DNA of 64,000 nucleotides, from positions 21,987,821 to 22,051,820 of the forward strand of contig OW386291.2 of NCBI GenBank assembly GCA_936432065.2, read 5' to 3'. The DNA comes from Rutpela maculata (Eukaryota > Arthropoda > Insecta > Coleoptera > Cerambycidae). The position numbers and the translations under genes were made by a program. The first letter of the stretch is position 1, and each line of letters opens with the position of its first letter. The notes beneath the pieces were generated by a model. The model worked only from the letters and a program-made list of their open reading frames with translations, was not told the DNA's origin and ran no database searches. Shown here piece after piece: positions 9,759 to 20,454 of this stretch.

Positions 9759-12096
9759 CACAGACCGCCGAGGAAATGTAGTAGTAGAGTGGTCAGCCCA
9801 GATCAACCTACAGGTCATAAACGAGGGAGCAACATTCACATTCGTGAGAGGTAATAGTGGCTCTATCCCAGACATAACGCTGGCCTCAACAGGTGCAGTG
9901 AGGAGGATTAGCAACTGGAGGGTTCTCTTGGAGGAAACATTGAGCGACCACCGATATATAGAATACGAAGTGGGTCAACGGACCAAAACACCGGTGATAC
10001 GAGGAAGAGGCTGGAAGTTAGGCCGGTTGGACAGAGGTATTTTTAAGAGAGCTCTTAAAGAACAGGTGACAGGTGGTAATGCTGCAACAGAGGAACACCT
10101 AATCAGGGCAGTTACTAGAGCCTGCGATCAAGCAATGCCGAGGAGGAGAGTTATAAGACCAAACGGCTTGGTATATTGGTGGACCGAAGAAATCTCCGAT
10201 CTCAGAGAGGAGTGTGTTGTGGCCAGAAGATACGTTAGGGGAAACAGGAGACAAGGAGTACAAGAGGAGAACGCGGCCTTACAACACTACCGGGAGACAA
10301 AGAAGAGATTAAGAGACGCAATCAAGAAGTCAAAAAATGACAAATGGAAAGAGTTGTGCCAAAACATAGATAGAGACGTGTGGGGGGATGGGTTCAGGAT
10401 TGCGACGAGACGCATGAAAGCCCCTCCTCCGACTATACCAGCCGAAAAGATCGTGGAGATCGTGAATGCCCTATTCCCAGAAAGGGACGAAATAATATGG
10501 AGACCAACGGAGGTGGGAGAAGTTCCCCGTTTTACCGAGGAGGAAATGTCGGAGGCGTGTGGTAGGCTCAAGAGCGGAAAGGCTTCTGGACCGGATGAAA
10601 TCCCCCCGGAAATAGTAAAGCTGGTGGCGGAAGAACCTAGGGTAATCCTATGGGTTATGAACCGCGCCCTGGAAAGGGGAAACTTCCCCGAGAGATGGAA
10701 GAAGGCAAGACTGGTGTTGATAAAGAAAGGGGACAAGCCACCAGATGAACCATCCTCATATAGGCCGGTATGTCTACTCGATACGATGGGTAAGTTAATG
10801 GAATATCTGCTTCGGGGGAGGCTAGAGGTAGACATTGAAGAGAAGGGAGGGTTATCGGAGACCCAGTTCGGTTTTAGGAAAGGTAGATCCACGGTAGGAG
10901 CGATAAGGCCCATAACCGAGATAGCCGGGGAGGCTATGAGGGCCAAGAAGATCTGTGCGATAGTAACGCTGGATGTTCGGAATGCTTTCAACACAGCGGA
11001 TTGGGGCGAGATAGTTGAGAAGTTGCGAAAATTAAGAATAGCCCCGTACCTGCTCAGGATAGTAAAGAGCTACCTCGAGAACAGGTGGACAGGGCTGGAG
11101 GTTGAGGGCACTACCCAGTGGAGAAAAATGACTTGTGGTGTTCCGCAGGGATCGGTCCTGGGCCCAACCTTGTGGAATATAATGTTCGACGATGCGTTAC
11201 GCCTACCCCAACCGGAGAACGTTAAGGTGATCGGCTATGCCGACGATCTGGCAGTAACAGTCACGGCCAGAACGGTGAGGGAAATCGAGGAGGCGGCGAA
11301 CACGGCCATTGCAAAAATAGAGAGATGGGTAAGGGGCAAGAAGCTCGAACTTGCCCCTGGGCGGATGGCAACAGCCATAGGCAGGCTAATGCATAACACC
11401 AGTGGACCGAAGGCCAGCAAGAGGAGAGTGCTGTGTAGCGTGGTGCACTCCATTCTCCTGTACGTGGTTCCGGTATGGGTAAGTGCGATGGCAGTGGAAA
11501 GAACGCGAAGAAGACTGGCCAGGGTACAGCGATGTGCAGCACTGAGAGTCTGCAGTGCCTACAGAACGGTCTCCTACGAGGCAGTGCTGATAGTGGCAGG
11601 GATCCCTCCCATTGACCTTCTGGCAAAAGAAAGGTGGGAGATTTACGAGGGAAGTGGCAGGAAGGAGGCCAATGATAGACTCTATCAGAGGTGGCAGGAA
11701 AGATGGAATATCTCGAGTAAGGGAAGATGGACGAGGAGATTCATTCCAGATATTAAAAGATGGGTGGAGAGAGGACACGGGGAAGTTGGGTTCTACCTTA
11801 CTCAGGCCCTAACAGGACACGGATGTTTTGCAGAGTACGTCTACGACATCGGGAAGATTGAAGACCGAGAATGCATGTACTGCGGGGAGATAGACGACGC
11901 GGAGCATACTGTGTTCTGGTGTAGCAGGTGAAGAGAAGAAAGGCTACGAGTCATAAACAGGCTAGGCGGCCCAGTTACACCCGATGACATAGTGCTGAGG
12001 ATGCTAGAATCAGAGGAAAACTGGCAACTCTTGGAGGACATGATAACATCAGTTATGAAAATCAAGGAAGTAGACGAAAGAAACTTGAACCTCTAA
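9759..12096 (+). pseudogene. LINE 1 ORF2, endonuclease end, RT and C-terminal finger
   Basis: Continues the frame from 4737. SDHRYIEYEV closes the endonuclease. RT has FGFRKGRST, DVRNAFNTADW, GVPQGSVLGP and YADDLAV near 11240. Right after KLELAP (about 11350) the protein jumps to GRLMHNTSGPKASKRRVLC, so about 50 residues usually present between these motifs in R1-type RTs seem deleted in frame. The C-terminal finger CMYCGEIDDAEHTVFWC follows. A TGA at 11929-11931 interrupts the frame where a Trp codon is likely; coding continues to TAA 12094-12096. Confidence 0.88.
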
Positions 12097-12337
12097 TTGT
12101 TTCAAGGATGTAGTAATAAGAGGACATCTCTGCGGGGGCAGATTATTTCGAACACCTAACACTAAGATTGACCTGATATTCTGACGGTAAGCGAGAGCGG
12201 TTCCAGGATATGAGGAAACACTGAAGACAGGGAGGGGGCTCCAGAGGGGTTTTAGCTGGTTAGAGTCCAGCACTACCCAGCGTGATAGATTCAAGGCGCT
12301 GAGTGTCCATGATGGATTTCCCCTTCTCCCCCCCCCC

Positions 12338-12339
<2 letters not shown>

Positions 12340-12384
<45 letters not shown>
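12340..12384 (+). repeat. Poly(A) tail of LINE 1
   Basis: 45 consecutive A after a C-rich stretch, ending exactly at the 3' target duplication GGTATGGTAT (12385-12394). Confidence 0.93.
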
Positions 12385-12386
<2 letters not shown>

Positions 12387-12394
12387 TATGGTAT

Positions 12395-12581
12395 GACATG
12401 ATAATTTATCACTGCTTATTTTCAAAATACTGCACGATGATACACAAATTAGATTTTAATCAAGGAAAAGTAAGTAAATATGTTTTTATCCTATTTTTGA
12501 ACTAGCTTTTAACACCGAAAAAAATATTTGCTATCACCTCCAGAGGAATTTGTCAATTTTATATACAAATTAGAACATATA
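12395..12581. other. Unique flank between LINE 1 and the mariner foldback
   Basis: AT-rich, no coding signal recognised. It continues at 19073 after the foldback element. Confidence 0.5.
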
Positions 12582-13389
12582 CAGGGTCATTCACGGAAAT
12601 CGGGTATTAGACGTTTCTTGGGATCTGTCGAGTTTAGAAATTTGAAAATTGGTATAAGGGGGTTTTTAGATATGGCGGATCCAATGAAAATATTTTCATG
12701 CTTGTGCTACTTCCGCTTATACCGGATGTAGCACCTAACTTTGTTATTTTAAATAGAACACCCTGTATTTTATTGCATATTTCGATTCCTCATAAAATTT
12801 TAGCTTAGGTTTATGTACCATAACATACTCTTAAACATACCGGTTTTCGAGATAATTAATATTTTTGGAGATTTTTGACGGTTCCCACCCTTCGGAAAAA
12901 AAATCAATATCTTCTATCATGTAGCCGATTAGGAAATTTTCTTTTCAAACTCTTACAAGTATCCCATGACCTAACTAAAAGTTCTCTTATGTTTATCACA
13001 ATATCATACAGAGTATTTTATTTTCACAGTCAAACATTGTTTTAGTTTAAACGTCAAAAAGTCATTTTTTTCAAATGGCACCCCCTGTATATTTTCACAG
13101 AATCTAATAGAGGATTGAATTCTGCATCGATTGATGTTACCATTCCCTATACCTATCTCTCTTTGTTTTCTTATTATGGACGAATATTTGTTAAACGTAC
13201 AAACAAAATCAGCACTGTTTGTTAGTAGGCAATACAAGTCATAACTTGGTTCCTTTTTTATCATAAACGAGAATAATCATGTAGATAATTGATAATCATT
13301 TGTTTATTATCAAGATGACAGCTTCAAAAACGAGAGATTAGATTTATAACAAATACTTTGGGACAAAAATTTGCAAAATCAATGAACAC

Positions 13390-13615
13390 TTTGAATAAAA
13401 ATATTTAATGCAGCAACTGTTCAAAATGCTCTCCACTTGCACTTACAGTGGCTTGACTAATTCATGGGGATTTGTTAAAATGTAGCCCGTTCTCTGTTCT
13501 TTTGATCTCCTTTGGTAGTAGCAGGGGTGGCATAAACAATATTTTTAATACCCCAAAGATCCAAAGTCTAAGGGGGTCAAATCAGGGGACCTTGCTGGCC
13601 ATCTCCAAGGTCCTC
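13390..13615 (-). pseudogene. Mariner/IS630-type transposase remnant
   Basis: On the minus strand the peptide WPARSPDLTPLDF near 13560-13600 is the hallmark around the second catalytic Asp of mariner/IS630 DDE transposases. A frameshifted tail with SGEHFEQLL-like coding follows toward 13390. Stops and frameshifts show that it is dead. It lies in the centre of the foldback, as expected for an internally deleted copy. Confidence 0.75.
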
Positions 13616-13836
13616 GGTAGCCAAACCACCTATCTTCGAACGTAGCTACTAATTCGTCATAAACTTCCCGTGGACCGCAACCATTCATTTGAAATTCGTC
13701 CATAATAAGAAAACAAAGAGAGATAGGTATAGGGAATGGCAATATCAATCGATGCAGAATTCAATCTTCTATTAGATTTTGTGAAAATATACAGGGGATT
13801 CCATTTGAAAAAAATGACTTTTTGACGTTTGAACTA

Positions 13837-13860
13837 GGTTAGGTTAGGTTAGGTTAGGTT
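13837..13860 (-). repeat. TTAGG-type pentamer tail of LINE 2
   Basis: GGTTA repeated almost five times at the 3' end of the LINE, abutting the target duplication. Simple-repeat tails are known in I-clade LINEs; this one equals the arthropod telomeric unit. Confidence 0.9.
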
Positions 13861-13927
13861 GATATGTGAGTGGGCTAGTAACTGACCCTCCACCGCGACC
13901 ATCTGGTCTATTGTGGCTCACTCCTAA

Positions 13928-14947
13928 TTATATTTCACCCAATAGGTTCAGCTTTTTGATAAAGTCGACTACCTTATTGGGTGAGAGGTTGTCCAGATCC
14001 TCTGGCAGCAGTTGCCCTTTGCCAAAAAGTGAGAATCTGGTTCTTTCTGCAGCAGGACAGGTACATAAAATGTGCGCTGCCGTTTCATCCTCCTCCAGAC
14101 ACAGTCGGCATTCAGCGTTGTCCGCTATTCCGAGTCTGTGTAGGTGGTGGTTAAGTCTGCAGTGCCCAGTGTATAGGCCAACTAGAGTTCTTAGGTGTAA
14201 CCTATTTAACTCTAATAGTTTTTTAGTTCTTGATTTCAAAGGGTATGTGATGAACTCCTTTGAATGAACTAATCCTGGTAGTTCTTGCCAGTACTGGAGG
14301 ATTTTCCCCTCAGTCCAGGCCAAGATGGTGGTTTTCGCAGTGCTTGCCGATATGCCAAGCACTGGCTCCGGTCCGATAAATTTTGATACCGCACCTTCCC
14401 TGGCTAAGGAGTCGGCTACTTCGTTGCCCTCCAAGCCAGAATGGCCCGGTATCCAGACCAGAGTTAATTTGTTGTATCTGCCCAATCGGGCTAGAGCCTT
14501 TTGGCAATTCCAGACCAATTTAGAATTGCAGCGATGTGAGCCAAGAGCTTTAAGAGCTGCTTGGCTGTCTGAAAAGATTTTTATTGATCTGTGTCTAGGA
14601 TGCATCTGCTCAAGCCTCCTTGTACACAGTTCAATGGCATGAACTTCTACCTGAAAGACAGTCGCATAGTTACCCAGGCTCGAAGTGATTCTTACCTTTG
14701 GGTTGCGACTGTATGCTCCAGCTCCAACTCCCTCAGGGGTTTTGGAGCCGTCTGTAAACCAACAGATGTCTGCTCTTTGTAGGTCAGTTTTATTCCGATC
14801 CCATTCGTCTCTTCCAGGAAAAAGGACGGTAAAAGACAGTTCATAGTTGGTCGCGGTAGGCATCAGATCTGAAAGCATTCCCAGGATGCCATGACACTCC
14901 ATGTCATCTGACAGCCTGTTGCGTTCCATGATGCTAGCCTGCGGCAT
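13928..14947 (-). pseudogene. LINE 2 ORF2 C-terminal part: RNase H and zinc finger
   Basis: RNase H catalytic motifs are WFTDGSKTPEG, EVHAIELC, FSDSQAALKAL and GHSGLEGNEVADSLA, all with their acidic residues. After a linker comes CRLCLEEDETAAHILCTC, the usual C-terminal finger. The frame differs from the RT frame, which overlaps it by 14 bases, so a single-base indel near 14940 has split ORF2. Confidence 0.9.
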
Positions 14948-16890
14948 ATTGTTGTTGAAGTCTGTATGTTGCCCACCTGGCCTCTCTCTCCAAGTAGATT
15001 TGGAGAGGAGGTAGATCCAGGAGGATTTCCAGAGCTGCTGACGGTGTGGTACTTATCGCACCAGTTACTGCCAGACATGCTTGTCTCTGTAGACCAGAGA
15101 GTTTGGCTTTGGTCGTTTGTTGTAGCCCTTTCGACCACCAAACTATGGAGGCATACGCTACCATTGGTCTTATGACCGTAACGTATAGCCAGTATATTTG
15201 TTGGGGACCTATACCCCAGGTTTTTCCACAAATTCTACGACATGTCCACAAGGAGAGTCGCGCCTTGTGGATTACCTTTTCCAGATGGGAGTTCCAGTTG
15301 AGTGATTTATCTAGTGTAACCCCTAGATATTTCACTTCCCCCGCAAATGGAATAGTTTCACCTGCTAAGGAGGGCGGCACTAAATTGTTCAGCCTCCTTT
15401 TTCTGGTGAAGGGTACTATTACAGTTTTGTGGGGGTTCACAGTCATCTGCTCCCTCTCACACCAAATATGGACTGTATTTAGCACCTCTTGAAGGGTATT
15501 AGAGAGTACCTCTTCAGATTTTCCTCTAACCATAATGACTAAATCGTCCGCATATGCTTGAATCTCGGCTTCCCACAGAGAGAGAATGGCCAGCAGATCA
15601 TCCACAAGCAGTGACCATAAAAGGGGGGAAAGTACCCCGCCTTGTGGACACCCTCTTGCGGCCCTGAATCTGACCGTTTCTCCCTGTAGAGAAGTCGTTA
15701 TGATTCTGTTTTCAAGCATAGCTTGAATCCAGCCAGTTATAGTTAGCTCAACCCCTCTAGCAGCCGCAGCTGTATATAGGGAGTTGGGCAATGCATTGTT
15801 GAATGCTCCTTCGATGTCAAGGAATGCTGCCACCGCAATCTCTTTTTCCTCAAGAGATTGTGTGATTTTCCCGACCAGGTTATTTAGTGCTAGTTCTGTT
15901 GATTTGCCGGGTTGATAGGCATACTGGTGAACATTCAGAGGATAGGTGCTCAGGATGTTTCCCCTGATATGTCCATCCAGAACCTTTTCTAGGCCTTTCA
16001 ACAGAAATGATGTCAGGCTGATGGGTCTTAGCGATTTGGGGTCTGGTTCTGTCCGACCCACTTTTGGTATATATACCACTTTTACCGCCGCCCAACTGGA
16101 TGGGATATAGTTCCATACCAGACCAGCTCTGTATAGTCTGATGAGGAAAGGTAGCAGTATTTCCAGTCCGTTTTGTAGCAGCGCTGGAAAAATGCCATCC
16201 TCACCAGGCGATTTGAATGGTTGAAAAGATTTGATCGCCCATTCAATCGCTGGTGCTGTGATAACCTTTTTGGCCACCAGCTAGTCGTCTTTGTGAGGTC
16301 GTTTGGTTCGGCCTCCCGATGGTGGTGGTTGTTGGTTATCCAGGATCGAACTCCCTGGGAAGCGGTTCAGTGTAAGGAGTTCAAGGGTTTCCTTTCCAGA
16401 TTCAGCAAATGAGCCATCTGGATGTTTTACCATACCAAATTCTCTTGCCGGCTCTCTGGAAATGATCTTGTGGATTCTAGTGCTGCTAGGTAAGTCAGTA
16501 ATACTCTCGCAGAACCTCCTCCAAGATTCCCTTTTTGCCCTTCTGATTTCTTTATTATAGTCCGTTAGCGCAGATCTATATTGTTCCTAGTTGCCCGAAT
16601 CTTTAGCTCGATTACAGAGGCGTCGAACTTCTTTTCTCATTTTATCTAATTTTTTGTTCCACCAAGATGCCCCTCTGTTGTCTTTTTTCGTTTTTAGTGG
16701 AGAGTTTTCATGATATGCTGAAATAATTGCGCTCCGGGTCTGTTCCGCCGCAATTTCTATTTCATCACGATTCCTGATTGTGGTGAGAGTGGATTGCAGG
16801 TGTGCCTGGAGGGATTGTTTATACCCACTCCAGTTAGTACACCTAGGATCCCTGTACGTCACCACAGGTCTTGGTCCAGTTTCTATGTTA
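14934..16890 (-). pseudogene. LINE 2 ORF2 central part: linker and reverse transcriptase
   Basis: The RT core runs from FKSPGEDGIFPALLQ near 16200 through YQPGKSTELAL, CPQGGVLSPLLWSL and YADDLVIM near 15545 to GEVKYLGVTLDKSLNW and the thumb. Upstream, GASWWNKKLDKMRKEVRRL is the endonuclease-RT linker. In-frame TAGs lie at 16587-16589 and about 16281-16283. A frameshift near 16890 separates this part from the endonuclease. Confidence 0.9.
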
Positions 16891-18300
16891 AATAGAATGT
16901 CTGTGGTCTGAACACGAGGGTTCAGAGGATACTTTCCAATCAGTAATCTTGTTGCTCACAAAGCTTGAGCTGATTGTTAAATCCAGTACCTCTCTTCTAT
17001 TTCTAGTGACAAAGGTTGGTTCCGTTCCAATGTTATTCACAATTAGCCCTTCACCTAGTATGTATTCAAAAAGTGACTCACCTCTTTGGTTAATGTCTGT
17101 GCTGCCCCATGCCGTATGGTGGGAATTTGCATCACATCCAATAACAAGGTGAATGTTGTTCCTCTTGCTGTAGGCGATTAACGACCTAACCGCAGGTGGA
17201 GGAGGTTGATCAGCACCCCTGTCTCCCGGGAAGTATGCAGAACAGGCTATTATGTCCATTCTGCTTTCCCCCACCGGTAGCGATAAGCGGATGGCTACAA
17301 CATCCTGGGTGCAGTAACCTGAGAGTACACAATAATTGATGTTATTTCTGATCAAGATACAGGCTCTGGGTCTTTCTCCAGAGCCGACTGATACTATCTT
17401 GCCAGAAGTGTTTCCTAGTCCGTTTACTCGGCCTGTATTGGTTGTCCAAGGTTCCTGGATAAGGGCAATGTCAATCTGCCCTTCCTTGAATCTTCTGCCA
17501 AGGACGTATGTGGCGGCCTTGGCATGTTGTAGATTCGCCTGTAGGCACCTGACATGCATAGACTTCAGGTTGATTCCTTCGGCGACTACCTTAAAGGAGG
17601 GTTTGACAGTTTCACTTTCGCAGGGATTCTTTACCCGCTGGTCATGTGAACTGCCGTTGGACTGTAGACGTTTTCCCGTTTCAGCTCGCTCAGAGAAAGT
17701 TTGTTGAACCCTCTCCGGCGGCTGGTTGGTGTCACGTCGTTCCAATACTGACTGCAAGGCGGTTTCATATGGTATTCCGCTCTTGAGTGAACGGCTAAGG
17801 AGCTTTGTTGCAGCCTCCCTTAGTTGTTCTCTTTCAGAGGAGAGGTTGTCCAAAGCTTTGGATTCCTCTTCCCCTGAATTGTCTTCTCCTTCGGACTCAG
17901 GAACCGGCTTTAACAGCTCCCTTTCCTGATCCGACGGGATCGGACGTGCTTGTGGAGTGGGATTTATCCCAGTCTCCAAGGGTTCTTCAATTTGAAGATC
18001 GAGGGTTGTACCTCTCTCGTTGGGTTTTTTAGAAGAGAGATTGCCCAAAGCTTTGGGCTCCTCCTTCTCTGATTTGTCCTCTCCTTCGGACTCAGGAATC
18101 GGCTTTAACAGCTCCCTTTCCTGATCCGGTGGGATCGGGCGTGTTTGCGGAGTGGGATTTATCCCAATCTCCATAGGTTCTTCGATTTGAAGATCGAGGG
18201 TTGTACACCTCTCGTTTGGTTTATTTTTGTTAGTCGTTTTCACCATATGGTTCCCACGAGTAGCAAAGGAATGTTGGTCCGCCACAGTAGAGCCCTGCAT
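16888..18300 (-). pseudogene. LINE 2 N-terminal extension and endonuclease
   Basis: 470 residues. Residues 27-91 and 92-156 are a tandem duplication of a 65-residue acidic unit (KPNER...NLSS). The APE endonuclease starts near 245 (VRCLQANLQHAKAA), with IQEPW (Glu), SAYFPGD, GCDANSHH, PTFVTRNRREVLDLTI and SDHRH. All catalytic positions are present; the frame is lost directly after SDHRH. No CCHC knuckles or other ORF1 domain are seen, so ORF1 is either lost or reduced to this extension. Confidence 0.85.
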
Positions 18301-19074
18301 TGCTGTGGTAAGGCAAAATACTCCGGAAGATTGCCCAGTTTTCCGGAGGCCCCGTTAATGACACCCTTCGCCCCGGTGCCATTCAGCCTTCGGCACGGGT
18401 TGCGTACACCTTGGCTTGGAGGATTTTATCGACTTACCTTGTCTAGATCCGCCGTGTTTAGCCGAACGCAGGGTCACCTCGGGCAGGATGCGACATTGAG
18501 CCGCGCACGGACGATCTTGAGAGAAGCTTCATAAAGGATGGCCATTTCCCCTCAGCTTTTCTCCTAGAGTCAGTGGCCAAGTAGCTGACTCCTTGACCCC
18601 ACGTTTGAACTAAAACAATGTTCGACTGTGAAAATAAAATACTCTGTATGATATTGTGAAAACATAAGAGAACTTTTAGTTAGGTCATAGGATACTTGTA
18701 AAAGTTTGAAAAGAAAGTTTCCTAATCGGCTACATCCTAGAAGATATTGATTTTTTTTCAGAAGGGTGGGAACCGTCAAAAATCTCCAAAAATATTAATT
18801 ATCTCGAAAACCGGAATGTTTAAGAGTATGTTATGGTACATAAACCTAAGCTAAAATTTTATTAGAAACCGAAATATGCAATAAAATACAGGGTGCTCCA
18901 TTTAAAATAACAAAGTTAGGTGCTACATCCGGTATAAGCGGAAGTAGCACAGGCATGAAAATATTTTCGTTGAATCTGCCATATCTGAAAACCCCCTCAT
19001 ACCAATTTTCAAATTTCTAAACTCGACAGATCCCAAGAAACGTCTAATACCCGCTTTCCGTGAATGACCCTGTA

Positions 19075-20454
19075 TTTAATTCTCAATTTGAGGAAATTTG
19101 TACGACGAGCAGTTTCTAATATATTATTTAACATAATGAACACAGATTTTATACATCCCAAAGTATATGTTAAAAAGTTGTTTATAAGAATGAAGATTTT
19201 TTATTCCATTAAATACACAAATCGGGATTTAAAAACTACTAAAACTGACAAAAAAGTAAACAGAAAAGTTAAAATTTTGTCACATTTATAAATAAAAATC
19301 TTTTTTGTAAAACATGTTTAATTTTTAAAATTATAAACAAAAAAATATTAAAATAGAATAAATTGTAATATTATGTACAATATATTATTCTAAAATATGT
19401 TTTGATAACGTATACCTATCCCAGGTAGCAAGGATACATTATAGTGGCGTCAAAATCTGGTGATTCTGGTCAAAAAAACATCAGTGGACTAAAAATCGAC
19501 AACATAATGACATCTTATAAATGACATTAAAATGAACTACACATCACGTCATATTCTCGTTTCTTTTCGGTCTTAAATTAATTTATATTTTATCGGATTA
19601 TAAATTTTAAAACTCGCAATGGCATTTTATCGTAAGTAAGCACAGTGCAAAGTTTAAAAAAATAAACCGTGTCGTGAGTGATATTAGCGTTTTTATTTGA
19701 GGTTCGAGGATAATGTTTTTTAACATTATCCAAAAGAATTCATATTCGAAAGAGTTTGCAAATATTGGGCAGCTTATTTGTGCAGATATAGAGTTCTTTT
19801 AATAATACTATTAGATTAAAATGCATTAAAAAGCAAAATCTAGCTGTTGCGTGTTCCAACTATAAAGTCTTTAAGTAAATACTCTTAGAAAGTTTAGTGG
19901 CCTAGTGAGTTTCAGGCGTTGTCTATCATTTATTTTCTCTCTGTCACGGAAAATTCGAGTTTATGGAGTCACGGATGATATGCCATGGTGGAGTCGTGGA
20001 TGATATACCATTGAGGAGTCCCTATGTCCACCTTCATCATCATACAAGGTCGATGGTACCATATTATTGTATTGTCACCAGAATTGCATAAGTTTGCAGA
20101 GTGAAAAGTGAGTTGTACAATTTGCTTACAATGTGACAAGTCAAGCTAATAGAAGTGTTAAAATAGCTTTTATTGCATACATTAATTTTATAGACTATTC
20201 TGTACCATTTGCTATTAAAATTTCAACATTATTTCCAAATTGAAGTGTAAAATAGTTTTAAACAATAACCAGCGCCAATTTTAAGAGCTATAAGTTGTAC
20301 ATAACTCCTTTAGAAAGTATTTCTGAACAATATAGGAACTTTTCATACCAATTTTGCATGTAGAATCGGTAGCCAGTAGCGTAACTCCACAGAATGGGAA
20401 ATCCCTGCAAGATTTTTGGAGCCCCCCCCCCACTTCAAAAAAAACCATTAAATG
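19075..20454. other. AT-rich spacer without recognisable gene
   Basis: No coding signal was found. A two-copy repeat around GGAGTCACGGATGATAT lies near 19964-20013. Around 20385-20440, GTAGCGTAACTCCAC and a C9 run resemble a hAT end, but no partner was found. Confidence 0.4.

Larger units (their letters stand above)
4034..12384 (+). mobile_element. R1-like non-LTR retrotransposon (LINE 1), 5'-truncated, interrupted
   Basis: A LINE with a CCHC-knuckle ORF1 and an APE-type endonuclease plus RT ORF2, without RNase H, as in the R1 group. The flanking direct repeat GGTATGGTAT (4024-4033 and 12385-12394) is the target duplication; the 3' copy directly follows a 45-base poly(A). The left edge lies inside ORF1, so the insertion was 5'-truncated, the usual fate of target-primed reverse transcription. 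The CsRn1-like element at 4738-9753 was inserted later, duplicating GAGTC. Without it the LINE is about 3.3 kb. Confidence 0.9.
13837..18600 (-). mobile_element. I/LOA-type LINE 2 with RNase H and an (AACCT)n tail, 4764 bp
   Basis: Minus-strand LINE with APE endonuclease, RT, RNase H and a C-terminal CCHC-like finger. The RNase H after RT places it in the I superfamily, LOA-like. Instead of poly(A) its 3' end is five tandem GGTTA units on the plus strand (13837-13860), the same pentamer as the insect telomere repeat. The coding part carries two frameshifts and two TAG stops. No zinc-knuckle ORF1 precedes the endonuclease. Confidence 0.92.
13825..18612. other. 12-bp target duplication ACGTTTGAACTA of LINE 2
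   Basis: Perfect copies at 13825-13836 and 18601-18612 flank LINE 2. The right arm of the foldback is contiguous once LINE 2 is ignored, and matches the left arm across the junction. Confidence 0.95.
12582..19072. mobile_element. Mariner-type foldback element with about 0.6-kb inverted repeats, split by a LINE
   Basis: Ends CAGGGTCATTCACGG and its inverse, each next to a TA (12580-12581, 19073-19074), as for Tc1/mariner transposons. Left arm 12582 to about 13180; right arm about 13697-13836 plus 18613-19072. The middle (13181-13696) holds a decayed transposase fragment. Without the LINE and one duplication the element is about 1715 bp. Arms this long are unusual for mariner and make the element a near-complete hairpin. 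Confidence 0.82.

Noticed and set aside
10287..10994. 235-codon minus-strand frame opposite LINE 1 ORF2
   Set aside because: Antisense shadow of a clearly coding RT region.
19615..19645. Possible tiny first exon (ATGGCATTTTATC with a GTAAGT-like donor)
   Set aside because: No downstream exon or protein similarity; such matches are common by chance.
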